22,774 nucleotides of DNA from NCBI GenBank assembly GCA_002327525.1, contig DCWG01000054.1, positions 1 to 22,774 of the forward strand, given 5' to 3'. Position 1 is the first letter of the stretch; every line of letters begins with the position of its first letter. The notes under the pieces are model-generated. The model saw only the letters and a list, made by a program, of their open reading frames with translations. It did no database searches and was not told where the DNA came from. This document shows, piece by piece, positions 7,265 through 14,915 of this stretch. Made by a program: the position numbers and the translations under genes. The DNA is from Gammaproteobacteria bacterium UBA2168. Lineage in GTDB: Bacteria; Pseudomonadota; Gammaproteobacteria; Pseudomonadales; Azotimanducaceae.

Positions 7265-7951
7265 GTGGGTGTCGGCTACTGTCTGGCATTCGGTGTACCC
7301 ATCACAAATGCCACAACGAGCGATATCATCAGTCCCTGGGACTGGCAAGGCTGGTCATACGATGTCTGGTGGCACCGGGGTATGAGCATCATGTTCAACT
7401 GGTGGACGGGTTGTCTGTTCTACGTCATCGTGGTGGAGTCTGCCCGCCTGTACCGCTTGACCGCCTCAGCGGCTTCCGTTGAGCTTTTCGATCTCGAGTC
7501 CTACCAACCATTGGTCAGGCAGGGGCTGATCAACGTACTACTGGTTGTTGGTATGCTATCGCTGGAGTCGCTGCTGGTGGTGGAGTCGAGATATGGCCCC
7601 ATGTTGCCGGGTGCCTGGATCACCGGCATGGTGTTTTCATGGATCGTACTCATGCTGCCATTGCGAGGCATACGCCGACTCGCTGGGCTGGCCAAGGTAG
7701 GTGAACTCCAGTGGTGTACTACAACCCTGCGTCAGGCCAGGGATGAGCTGAAGAGTGGAGAGGAAGCGAGACGACCCCTCGGTGAGATCGTTGCCTACAG
7801 GAGTGTGATCGAAAACACACGCAACTGGCCATTCGAAAACACGACCCTGCTACGATTTGCCATCTATCTGCTGATACCGCTTGGTTCGTGGTTGGGTGGC
7901 GCCCTGGTCGAGCGCGGGATCGATCTGGTTTTGTCAGGTGATGCTCTGTGA
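7265..7951 (+). CDS. Unrecognised multi-pass membrane protein
   Basis: I do not recognise a family. From the GTG at 7265 it has 228 residues with hydrophobic segments at about 1-15, 42-60, 85-105, 116-138 and 195-215. A hydrophilic, charged stretch lies between the last two (about residues 145-190). It is rich in tryptophan near the N-terminus (SPWDWQGWSYDVWWHRG). The start is doubtful. The same frame stays open well upstream of 7265 with no ATG, GTG or TTG, and the upstream codons encode a basic stretch followed by the first half of the first helix (SHRRWVLPAVGVGYCLAFG). The real protein may therefore begin about 10-20 codons earlier from a rare start. It lies between the GldA-like gene and the solute-binding protein on the same strand, with 68 bp to the latter. 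Confidence 0.6.
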   Translation: MGVGYCLAFGVPITNATTSDIISPWDWQGWSYDVWWHRGMSIMFNWWTGCLFYVIVVESARLYRLTASAASVELFDLESYQPLVRQGLINVLLVVGMLSLESLLVVESRYGPMLPGAWITGMVFSWIVLMLPLRGIRRLAGLAKVGELQWCTTTLRQARDELKSGEEARRPLGEIVAYRSVIENTRNWPFENTTLLRFAIYLLIPLGSWLGGALVERGIDLVLSGDAL

Positions 7952-8019
7952 GCCGGACCGGACCCGAGCCTGGTCGCGGAGCGCTGGTAGAATGCTATTG
8001 GCTGTAAGAGGGAGAGACC

Positions 8020-9219
8020 ATGAAGGCATGCTTTGTTTTGATCATCGGGATAGTGGTGTTGTCGGGATGTGGCGAGGCGACAACGTCCGATAGCGGTCGG
8101 GCGGAAGGCACGGCAACTGCCAACCGGGGTGTCACGGACACGCAGATAGTGCTGGGTACCCATACGGATCTGTCCGGCCCGGTCGCGATCTGGGGGGTTG
8201 GGTCCATCAATGCCGCACGCATGCACTTTGATGAGGTCAACGAATCTGGCGGTGTGCACGGGCGTCAGATTCGTTTCGTGGTGGAGGACACCTCCTATCA
8301 GGTACCCCGCGCCATGCAGGCGGCGAACAAACTCATCAACCGCGACGAGATCCTGGCCATCTTGCTGGCGGTCGGCACGCCGATGAACAATGCGGTCATG
8401 GTGCAGCAGCTGGAACAGGGCGTGCCGAATCTGTTTCCCATCTCCGGCGGTCGGCAGATGGTGTATCCACTGCACCCGATGAAATTCACGCAACGCGGCA
8501 TCTACTATGACGAACTTCGCGCTGCGGTGAAGTACTTCGTCGAAAGTCAGGGAAAAAGCAATATATGCGCGATTTACGTTGACAACGACTACGGCCAGGA
8601 GATTCTGCAGGGGGCGCGGGATCAGGCAGCCGCGATGGGGCTCGATCTGATCGAGACCTCCGCACACAAGTCGACCGAGACGGAGTTCACGGCCGCGATT
8701 CTCAAGTTGCGTACGGCCGGATGCGACCTGGTGGCGATGGGCAGTGTGCACCGCGACACCATCCTCATCTTGGATACGGCCCGCAAGATGGGCTGGACGG
8801 ATGGTGTGGCCTGGGTGGGCAACAATGCGGCTTATGCACAGGTAATTGCAGATCACGAGAGTGGCGAGGGTTATTACGCGCTGGTGCACATGGCCAAGAT
8901 CTACGCTGATGACGAGAAGACGCCCGAAGTACAGGCCTGGTGGGACAGGTACGTGGACCGGTACGGTGTGGAACCGGGACTGGCGGCCATGGAAGGCTAT
9001 CGCGGGGCGGATCTGGTGGTGACTGCACTCGAGGCCGCGGGCCGCGATCTCACCACCGATGCTCTGCTCGCGGCAATCGAGTCCATCACGGACTACACGG
9101 ACATCTTCGGCTACAAGGTATCCTTCGGCCCCGAAAAACACAGCGGTGCCACACAGTCGGCGTTGAGTCAGGTGCGCAACGGGCGCTGGGTCGTACTGGA
9201 CCGATCCATCAGTTTCTAG
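8020..9219 (+). CDS. Liv-type ABC transporter substrate-binding lipoprotein (Peripla_BP_6 family)
   Basis: A 399-residue extracytoplasmic ligand-binding protein. Residues 1-16 form a lipoprotein signal ending in the lipobox LSGC, with C17 as the lipidated residue, followed by a Ser/Thr/Gly-rich linker. The mature part begins with the family start VTDTQIVLGTHTDLSGP. It continues with phrases typical of Leu/Ile/Val-binding proteins: FDEVNESGGVHGRQIRFV, AIYVDNDYGQEILQGA, then MEGYRGADLVVTALEAAG near the C-terminus. The ATG is preceded by GAGGGAGAG at 8008-8016. It is the expected partner of the LivHMGF proteins encoded at 1-3021 but is separated from them by about 5 kb and several genes, so the pairing is inferred. 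The binding-site residues do not let me name the ligand. Confidence 0.9.
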   Translation: MKACFVLIIGIVVLSGCGEATTSDSGRAEGTATANRGVTDTQIVLGTHTDLSGPVAIWGVGSINAARMHFDEVNESGGVHGRQIRFVVEDTSYQVPRAMQAANKLINRDEILAILLAVGTPMNNAVMVQQLEQGVPNLFPISGGRQMVYPLHPMKFTQRGIYYDELRAAVKYFVESQGKSNICAIYVDNDYGQEILQGARDQAAAMGLDLIETSAHKSTETEFTAAILKLRTAGCDLVAMGSVHRDTILILDTARKMGWTDGVAWVGNNAAYAQVIADHESGEGYYALVHMAKIYADDEKTPEVQAWWDRYVDRYGVEPGLAAMEGYRGADLVVTALEAAGRDLTTDALLAAIESITDYTDIFGYKVSFGPEKHSGATQSALSQVRNGRWVVLDRSISF

Positions 9220-9261
9220 AAGGCTTCGTTCGTGCCATGACTGGATTGACCCTCGGCGGTG

Positions 9262-10689
9262 CTACCAGGAATCAAGCGGGTGTTTTTTTTCCTCCCGCTC
9301 TACTCTGCGTTTCAGGTGGCGCAGTACCTTCGCGATCCTGTCCCGCGTCTGGCCGGGTGCGACGACATCGTCGATGGCGGTGCTGTATTGAATACTCGAA
9401 AAACCATCGTGACGCCCGACTTCCACAGTCGGCCATGCGAGACACAAAGCGGGTACGCCTCGAGCACTGGAATAACCTCTCATGAGGCTCGGACCGAGAC
9501 CATAGCCCCGACGCACCTGTACGCTGAATATAGGTACGGTGCGGTTCTGGTGAGCGATGATGGGGCGGGCATGCCAGCGCGTGATACCGGGCTCGATGGC
9601 CGTTGTTTCCCCCTTGTGTTGCCAGGTGGCGACACAACCCGGCGTATCGATGAGGGAGATGAGGGGATATTCATACGCATCGCACAGCTCGACGAAGCGT
9701 GTGATCTTGGTCGCGCCATCGTTGTCGATGGCGCCATCGGCAACGAGAGGTTGATTGCCGAGGACGCCGACGGTTCTGCCCTCGATGCGTGCCAATGCGG
9801 TGATCACGGACTCGGCAAATCGAGGACGCAGCTCGAAGAGGCTATCCGCATCCACCAGCGCCTCGATGACCGGATACATGTCGTAGCGACCCTCATCCGG
9901 TACCAGTGAATTCAGGTGGCTAGCGGTTTCCGCAGGCCGGCCGGAATCGTGATCCTGGTAGTAGGCCAGGTATTTCCGGGCCGCCGTCACGGCCGCCGGA
10001 TCATCGTCTACGAGCAGGTCGATGCCACCGGTTGCTTCCTGCATCTCGGCACCCGCCAGTTCAGATGCGCTCAGGCGAATGCCGAGAGCTGCTTCCACCA
10101 TGGGCGGTCCCCCGAGCCCGATGGAGGAACCCTTCGTCGCGATCACGAAATCAGAGAACGCTGCGAGGCTGGCGTGTCCGGCGAACGAGGGCCCGGAGAC
10201 GATGGCGACAGTCGGTACCCAACCCGACAGCTCCGCGTTTCCATCAAATATGGTGAAACGGCCGATGGGACCACTGAACTCGACGTGGCCGAGGCCTGCC
10301 CTCGGGTGGCGGGCCCGGCTGCCACCGCCGTCAACGAACAAGGCCAGTGGCCAACGCTGCTCGTGGGCCAGCGTAAACAGGCGTCCCAGTCGGCCGGCGC
10401 CGTAACCGCCGCCCCGATCGGTATAGTCCGTCGCCGAGGCGATGACCGCCTGACCTTCGATGGTACCGACAAAATCCAGACCACCCGTTTCCGGGATCCA
10501 CTCACCATCCGGGGTCTTTCCTGCGATCGTGCCGTACTCGGTTGCCGAATCTTCATCGAGCAGGAGTTGCAGCCGCTCGCGGGCGGTCAGCCGTCCGCTC
10601 GTATGCACGCGTTTGACGATGTCCGGCCTTGCCGCGTCGGTTCGCATCTTCTGCGCCGCGTGCAGGGCGTCGATTGACTTCTGATCCAT
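9262..10689 (-). CDS. Acyl-CoA carboxylase carboxyltransferase (beta) subunit-like protein, downstream paralog
   Basis: A 475-residue member of the carboxyl transferase (crotonase-like fold) family that includes PccB and MccB. These subunits transfer CO2 from biotin to an acyl-CoA. The N-terminus has the family phrase GRLTARERLQLLLDEDS near residues 32-48, then a first crotonase-like half with VDGGGSRARHP and an acyl-CoA-side glycine loop. The second half has TRFVELCDAYEYPLISLIDTPGC and VRRGYGLGPSLM. It is shorter than typical PccB (about 510-540). ATG 10689 follows the stop of its upstream paralog by only 11 bp with ACGGAG before it, so both are in one operon. No biotin carboxylase or biotin carrier gene is present in the window. 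Its 3' end converges on the solute-binding gene with a 42-bp gap. Confidence 0.85.
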   Translation of the reverse strand: MDQKSIDALHAAQKMRTDAARPDIVKRVHTSGRLTARERLQLLLDEDSATEYGTIAGKTPDGEWIPETGGLDFVGTIEGQAVIASATDYTDRGGGYGAGRLGRLFTLAHEQRWPLALFVDGGGSRARHPRAGLGHVEFSGPIGRFTIFDGNAELSGWVPTVAIVSGPSFAGHASLAAFSDFVIATKGSSIGLGGPPMVEAALGIRLSASELAGAEMQEATGGIDLLVDDDPAAVTAARKYLAYYQDHDSGRPAETASHLNSLVPDEGRYDMYPVIEALVDADSLFELRPRFAESVITALARIEGRTVGVLGNQPLVADGAIDNDGATKITRFVELCDAYEYPLISLIDTPGCVATWQHKGETTAIEPGITRWHARPIIAHQNRTVPIFSVQVRRGYGLGPSLMRGYSSARGVPALCLAWPTVEVGRHDGFSSIQYSTAIDDVVAPGQTRDRIAKVLRHLKRRVEREEKKHPLDSW

Positions 10690-10700
10690 GCAAACTCCGT

Positions 10701-12209
10701 CTAGTGCGGATCGATTGGGTGCTTTTTACTCGAGCCCAGAACTCTCGGCACGCGCTCGAGCATGCTGAAAATGCGATCCCGTGTTTCCTGGGGGTGGATG
10801 ATGTCATCGAACACGAAATTGCGACCCGCACGCAAACCGGAAGCCTGGTCCCGCATTTTCTCCGCATATCCATCTCTGATGGCGAGGGCTTCTTCCTTGC
10901 TCTTAGCCGCCAGGATCTCTTTCCTCTTGACCAGATAGGCAGCACCTTCGAGGGACATGCCGCCGGATTCGACCGTCGGCCACGCCAGGCGCAGTTCGGG
11001 GACCGAGCGGCCGGCTCCCCAACCGGACATCGCGAACGGTCCGAGGCCATAGGCTTTCCTTATCTGCACGGAGTACAGCGGTACCGTGCGATGATGCAGG
11101 GCTGACAGGGGTCGGGCATGGTGGCGGGCGATGCCTCCGCGCTCCGCTGCCGGTCCCACCATATAACCAGGATTGTCGATGAAGGAGATCAGCGGAAACT
11201 CGTAGGCGTCGCACAATTCGATGAATCGAGCGGCCTTGTCCGCTGCATCGGCATCGATGGCGCCACCCAACGGGGAGCTGGGTTGATTGGCGAATATCCC
11301 CACCGCACGCCCGTTCAGCCGGGCGAACGCGGTCAACATCGATCTGCCCCAGGTGGCACCGATTTCCAGCACGCTGTCCGCATCGGCGAACGCGGCGATG
11401 ATCTGGCGCATGTCGTAGGGCCGTCGCCGGTTGTCGGGGATGATGGATGCTATTTCGTCGTGCGTGGGTGCAACGGCGCCGGTGGGAAAATCCTGCTGGT
11501 AGTAGGAGAGGTATTCTTGTACAGCGGTAATCGCCGCAGCTTCGTCTTCGACCACCAGGTCGATGTTACCCGTGTGTGCAAAGTCATCCACGGAGCGTTC
11601 CACCGGAGAAACGCGCAGCTCCGATGTGCCCCAGGATCCGAGAGTCGAGCCGCGTGTCGCGACGACAAAGTCCGACAGCATGGCGATTCCGGCATGGGCA
11701 TCGAGCGCTCGTCCGCTCACCACGGCGACCGTGGGTGCCCAGCCCGATAGTTCGGCCAACCCGTCGTAGACGTCCCAGCGTCCCCTCGGTGCGATGACGA
11801 TGGGCGGGCCTGGTTGTATGTCTCCTGGCCTGGCGCCGTCACCGTCGGCGAATGTGATCAGTGGCCAGCGGTGTTTGTTGGCCAGGTAAATCAGACGACC
11901 CAGTTTTCGCTGGTTCCGATCGCTTTGCGTTCCGTCGAGCACACTGCGGTCGTAGGAGGCCGCCACCACACTCCCGCCGGCAACTCGCCCAGCGCCGGCA
12001 ACGAGTCCGTCGGCTGCGGCCGAATCGTTCGGGTCGCTCGTCGCTCCCGCGAGAAGCCCGTATTCCACGAGGCTGCCGGGGTCCAGGAGACGTTCGAGAC
12101 GCTCGCGGGCCGTCAGGCGTCCGGTGTCGTGCGCGGACGTTGCGGCATCGTGTCGATCCAGGGCCTGTCGACGCGCGTCGATTATCTGTCGAGTCAGCTT
12201 GTCGTCCAG
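10701..12209 (-). CDS. Acyl-CoA carboxylase carboxyltransferase (beta) subunit-like protein, upstream paralog; unusual start
   Basis: Same family as the next gene. The homologous N-terminal phrase GRLTARERLERLLDPGS is encoded at about 12070-12122, upstream of the first conventional start (GTG 12068, residue VEYG), so the gene must begin earlier. The frame is open only back to TAG at 12230-12228, and between there and 12068 there is no ATG, GTG or TTG. CTG at 12209 is my best guess, with AAAGAG ending nine bases before it, giving 502 residues, a sensible length. Internal landmarks include FADGDGARPGD, LSGWAPTVAVVSG, ELCDAYEFPLISFIDNPGYMVGP and IRKAYGLGPFAMSG. The protein is presumably catalytic or forms a hetero-oligomer with its paralog. 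A homopolymer sequencing error in the A6 run (12222-12227) could also hide the real start. Confidence 0.8.
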   Translation of the reverse strand: MDDKLTRQIIDARRQALDRHDAATSAHDTGRLTARERLERLLDPGSLVEYGLLAGATSDPNDSAAADGLVAGAGRVAGGSVVAASYDRSVLDGTQSDRNQRKLGRLIYLANKHRWPLITFADGDGARPGDIQPGPPIVIAPRGRWDVYDGLAELSGWAPTVAVVSGRALDAHAGIAMLSDFVVATRGSTLGSWGTSELRVSPVERSVDDFAHTGNIDLVVEDEAAAITAVQEYLSYYQQDFPTGAVAPTHDEIASIIPDNRRRPYDMRQIIAAFADADSVLEIGATWGRSMLTAFARLNGRAVGIFANQPSSPLGGAIDADAADKAARFIELCDAYEFPLISFIDNPGYMVGPAAERGGIARHHARPLSALHHRTVPLYSVQIRKAYGLGPFAMSGWGAGRSVPELRLAWPTVESGGMSLEGAAYLVKRKEILAAKSKEEALAIRDGYAEKMRDQASGLRAGRNFVFDDIIHPQETRDRIFSMLERVPRVLGSSKKHPIDPH

Positions 12210-12312
12210 GGTGAGGTACTCTTTTTTCTATTTGCGCGGAGACAGGATAGTGTCGATTCTATCTGCTTTCTGTTTTCCTTGCGGGTCGACTTGCTTCGGG
12301 CGTCAAGGCTCC

Positions 12313-13575
12313 TCAGCGCGCCGGATCGGTGGCCAGCGCGCGGTCGAGGTTTCTCAACGTCGGCACGGCCAACACCAGCGCGAGCACCAGCAGCGTGCAT
12401 ACGAAAGTGGTCGCCGGAAGCATCAGCTCCATGCCGATGACGTCGGCAATGCCACCCAGAACCAGTGAGTTCATCTGGGCGATGGCACCGCTGAGCATGA
12501 ACAGGGACATCACGCGCCCCCGCATTTCGTTGGGGATGACGCTTTGAATGATGGAGGTAGACGCGATGGAGGCCGCCGTCCAGGCAGCGCCGTTGATGAG
12601 GTAGGTGAAACCGGCGACAGGCAGTGAGCGTATCAGCCCAAACAGTAGGAAGGATGCACCGAACACGAGGGAGCCGACGATCAGGATGCGCCCCGGGTAC
12701 CTTGGTTTTCCCATGTAGGAAAGCGTGAACGAGGCCGCCAGCGTGCCGACGCCCCAGGTTGCCGCCAGCAGTCCGTATCCACCGGGTGTCATGCCGAGCA
12801 CATCTCCGGCCCAGCTGACGATGAGACCTTGGTAGAGAGAAAATCCGAAGGCGGCAGTGGTGAAGTTCAACACGATGATCCAGGCAACCACTCGGTGGTG
12901 CCGTGCGTAGCTGATGCCCTGGCGTACGGTTTTTGCGATAGGTTCGTTACGTGTCTCCCTGGTCTGGCCGCGGTAGCGCAGCAAAATCAGCGCCAGCAAC
13001 ACGCCCATGTTTCCCGTCGTGCTGAGCAGATAAGCGCCGCCGGAGCCGATGGCGTCGATCACGAGACCCGCGATTATCGGCGTCACCGCAAAGCTGCCCA
13101 TCTGTGCCGCCGTGGTGAGAGCCACGGCGTTTGGTATGTGAACGGCGGGAATCAGTTCCGGAATCAGCGCCTGGCGCACGGGAGCGTCCAGGGAGGCGGA
13201 AGCCGAGCCGATGAAGATGAGCGCCAACACCCACCACAGGCCGACGTAGTTGCTGATGACTAGCAATCCGAGAGTCAGACTGACCACGAATGAGACAGCC
13301 TGAGTCGCCATGAGCAGAAAACGGCGGTCGAGCCGGTCGGCGAGTGCGCCGCCGTACAGGCCGAACAGAATAGTCGCCAGCCCGCGTATCGCGCCCAGCG
13401 CACCGAGAATCCAGACTGAATTGGTCAACTCGTACACTAGCCACATCTGTGCGTAGTACTGGAACGCCATAGTGCCGCTGGCGAACAGCATACCGAGCCA
13501 GAGGGTACGAAAATCGCGATATGCCAGCGCCGGAAAGCGTCCCGGCGCGGGTTTCTGGTGACCGGGACTAACCAT
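12313..13575 (-). CDS. MFS transporter, MFS_3/EntS-like exporter type
   Basis: A 420-residue inner-membrane protein with about twelve hydrophobic segments, the normal size for the major facilitator superfamily. The loop between helices 2 and 3 carries the MFS signature GLYGGALADRLDRR at residues 72-85. The N-terminus (FPALAYRDFRTLWLGMLFASGTMAFQ region) and the motif NEMRGRVMSLFML in the second half are typical of the MFS_3 group that includes the enterobactin exporter EntS. This suggests efflux of a small molecule driven by the proton gradient, but the substrate cannot be told. ATG 13575 has GGGGC shortly upstream. It lies on the same strand as the carboxyltransferase pair, 103 bp upstream of the CTG start, and 123 bp downstream of the LACTB-like gene. 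Confidence 0.88.
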   Translation of the reverse strand: MVSPGHQKPAPGRFPALAYRDFRTLWLGMLFASGTMAFQYYAQMWLVYELTNSVWILGALGAIRGLATILFGLYGGALADRLDRRFLLMATQAVSFVVSLTLGLLVISNYVGLWWVLALIFIGSASASLDAPVRQALIPELIPAVHIPNAVALTTAAQMGSFAVTPIIAGLVIDAIGSGGAYLLSTTGNMGVLLALILLRYRGQTRETRNEPIAKTVRQGISYARHHRVVAWIIVLNFTTAAFGFSLYQGLIVSWAGDVLGMTPGGYGLLAATWGVGTLAASFTLSYMGKPRYPGRILIVGSLVFGASFLLFGLIRSLPVAGFTYLINGAAWTAASIASTSIIQSVIPNEMRGRVMSLFMLSGAIAQMNSLVLGGIADVIGMELMLPATTFVCTLLVLALVLAVPTLRNLDRALATDPAR

Positions 13576-13698
13576 TAGCCCCGTGACGACGAGTCATGGC
13601 GAGGGTGCAGCTTCATTGTCCAGAGGTGTCCGGTGTTTCGCCTGTTGACTCCAGGGGATGGCAACTGCCTCTGTTCAGGGGCTGGGCTTTGGCGCACG

Positions 13699-14883
13699 TC
13701 ACGGGCGGGCGGCGAGGAACAGGTCGAGGAGTTCATCCAACTCCTGGCGGAGATTGCGCGTCATGGTCAGTGGCGTGGCGTTAGTTGCAAATCCCAGGGC
13801 GATGCCCTCGGCCGGGCGCATCACCATATAGGCGGAACCGCCCACACTGCTGCCACCGTGGCTGATGTGGGGGCCGCGATCGGTTGCGATTACTCGAAAG
13901 CCCAGTGCGTAATTCTGCGGGTTCGTGGATCCATCGCTGAGCAACTGAGGCGTCCAGAGCAGGGAACGCGTGTTCTTGGAGATCACGTCACCGAACAACA
14001 GGCCATTGGCGAAGCGCACCAGATCTGCCGGTGTCGACAGGAAGCCACCGCCCGCCCACTTGTAGCTGTTGTTCACATCGATCTGGCGCAGGATCACGTC
14101 CTCCCACAGGAGGTAGGGGGTGGCTACGTCGGCCGTTTCGCGACCCTGGTGGTCGGCCTGAGTGGACCGCATCCCGAGAGGCTCGTAAACGCGCTGGTCC
14201 ATCAGTTGGAGAAACCCGGTTTCGGCCGCGCGCTCCAGCGCGAGTGAGAGCATGTTGTAGCCATACGAACTGTAGAGAAATGCAGTGCCGGGCTCGAACA
14301 TCAACGCATCGTCGCGCACCATGTGCAGGGCATCACTCACGGTGTGGTACTGGGTTTGATGATAGGTCTCGAACAGAGCGCCGATGCCGGGCTGGTAGTG
14401 GCGCACACCTGCTTGATGGCTGGCGAGTTGACGCAGCGTGAAAGGATGCGCTTTTTGCGGAAACCCGGGTACCCATTGGTGATAGCTGTCCTCCAGTCGC
14501 AGCGCACCGTCGTCCAGCAGCGTACCCATGGCGACTGCCGTGAAGGATTTGGCGACACTGCCCACGCGGTATCGGGTGGCCGTGGAAGCGGTTGTTCGAC
14601 TGTCGATGTCTGCGTATCCGGCGGCAAGCGTCCATACCAGTTTGCCGTCCACACCTGTCGCAACGGACATGGACGGGAGATGGGTTTCATCGAGGATCCT
14701 CAGGATGCGACGCGTAGCCCCGATGGCGGCGTCCTCATAACCCGATACATACACGACTCCGTCTACGGGTGGATCCAGACCGAGTGGTGTTTCGATTCGC
14801 ATCAGCAGCCACGCGGCCGCCGCCGCTGCCGTGACCGCCACGATGGCAAGCACGAAAACGAATACCCCGAGGATTTTCTTCAT
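13699..14883 (-). CDS. Beta-lactamase-fold serine hydrolase, LACTB/class C-like, membrane anchored
   Basis: A 394-residue protein of the serine beta-lactamase-like family (penicillin-binding protein, LACTB and EstB esterase group). The N-terminal 28 residues form a signal or anchor helix (MKKILGVFVFVLAIVAV then an Ala run). The catalytic SxxK is SVAK at 109-112, the second motif is YSS at 204-206 (YxN/YxS type), and the third is HGG at 342-344, followed by SSVGGSAYMV. YxS and HGG are usual for esterase or peptidase members rather than true class C beta-lactamases (YAN, KTG), so I would not call it an antibiotic-resistance gene. It should act outside the cytoplasm. It follows the carboxylesterase by 32 bp, a probable two-gene operon of exported hydrolases. 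Confidence 0.86.
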   Translation of the reverse strand: MKKILGVFVFVLAIVAVTAAAAAAWLLMRIETPLGLDPPVDGVVYVSGYEDAAIGATRRILRILDETHLPSMSVATGVDGKLVWTLAAGYADIDSRTTASTATRYRVGSVAKSFTAVAMGTLLDDGALRLEDSYHQWVPGFPQKAHPFTLRQLASHQAGVRHYQPGIGALFETYHQTQYHTVSDALHMVRDDALMFEPGTAFLYSSYGYNMLSLALERAAETGFLQLMDQRVYEPLGMRSTQADHQGRETADVATPYLLWEDVILRQIDVNNSYKWAGGGFLSTPADLVRFANGLLFGDVISKNTRSLLWTPQLLSDGSTNPQNYALGFRVIATDRGPHISHGGSSVGGSAYMVMRPAEGIALGFATNATPLTMTRNLRQELDELLDLFLAARP

Positions 14884-14915
14884 GCAGCGATCCCGCGTTT
14901 GAAATCAGAGGAGCA

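Noticed and set aside
7864..9141. Very long minus-strand open frame (425 residues) opposite the solute-binding gene
   Set aside because: The plus-strand lipoprotein has a signal peptide, lipobox and family motifs; the antisense product has no recognisable domain.
9262..9300. Intrinsic terminator suggested by the T8 run near 9283-9290
   Set aside because: The run is the antisense of Glu-Lys-Lys codons (EEKKHP) inside the carboxyltransferase, with no proper GC-rich stem directly before it.
13699..14883. True class C beta-lactamase giving antibiotic resistance
   Set aside because: The motifs are SVAK, YSS and HGG; class C enzymes have YAN and KTG. A LACTB/esterase-type role fits better.
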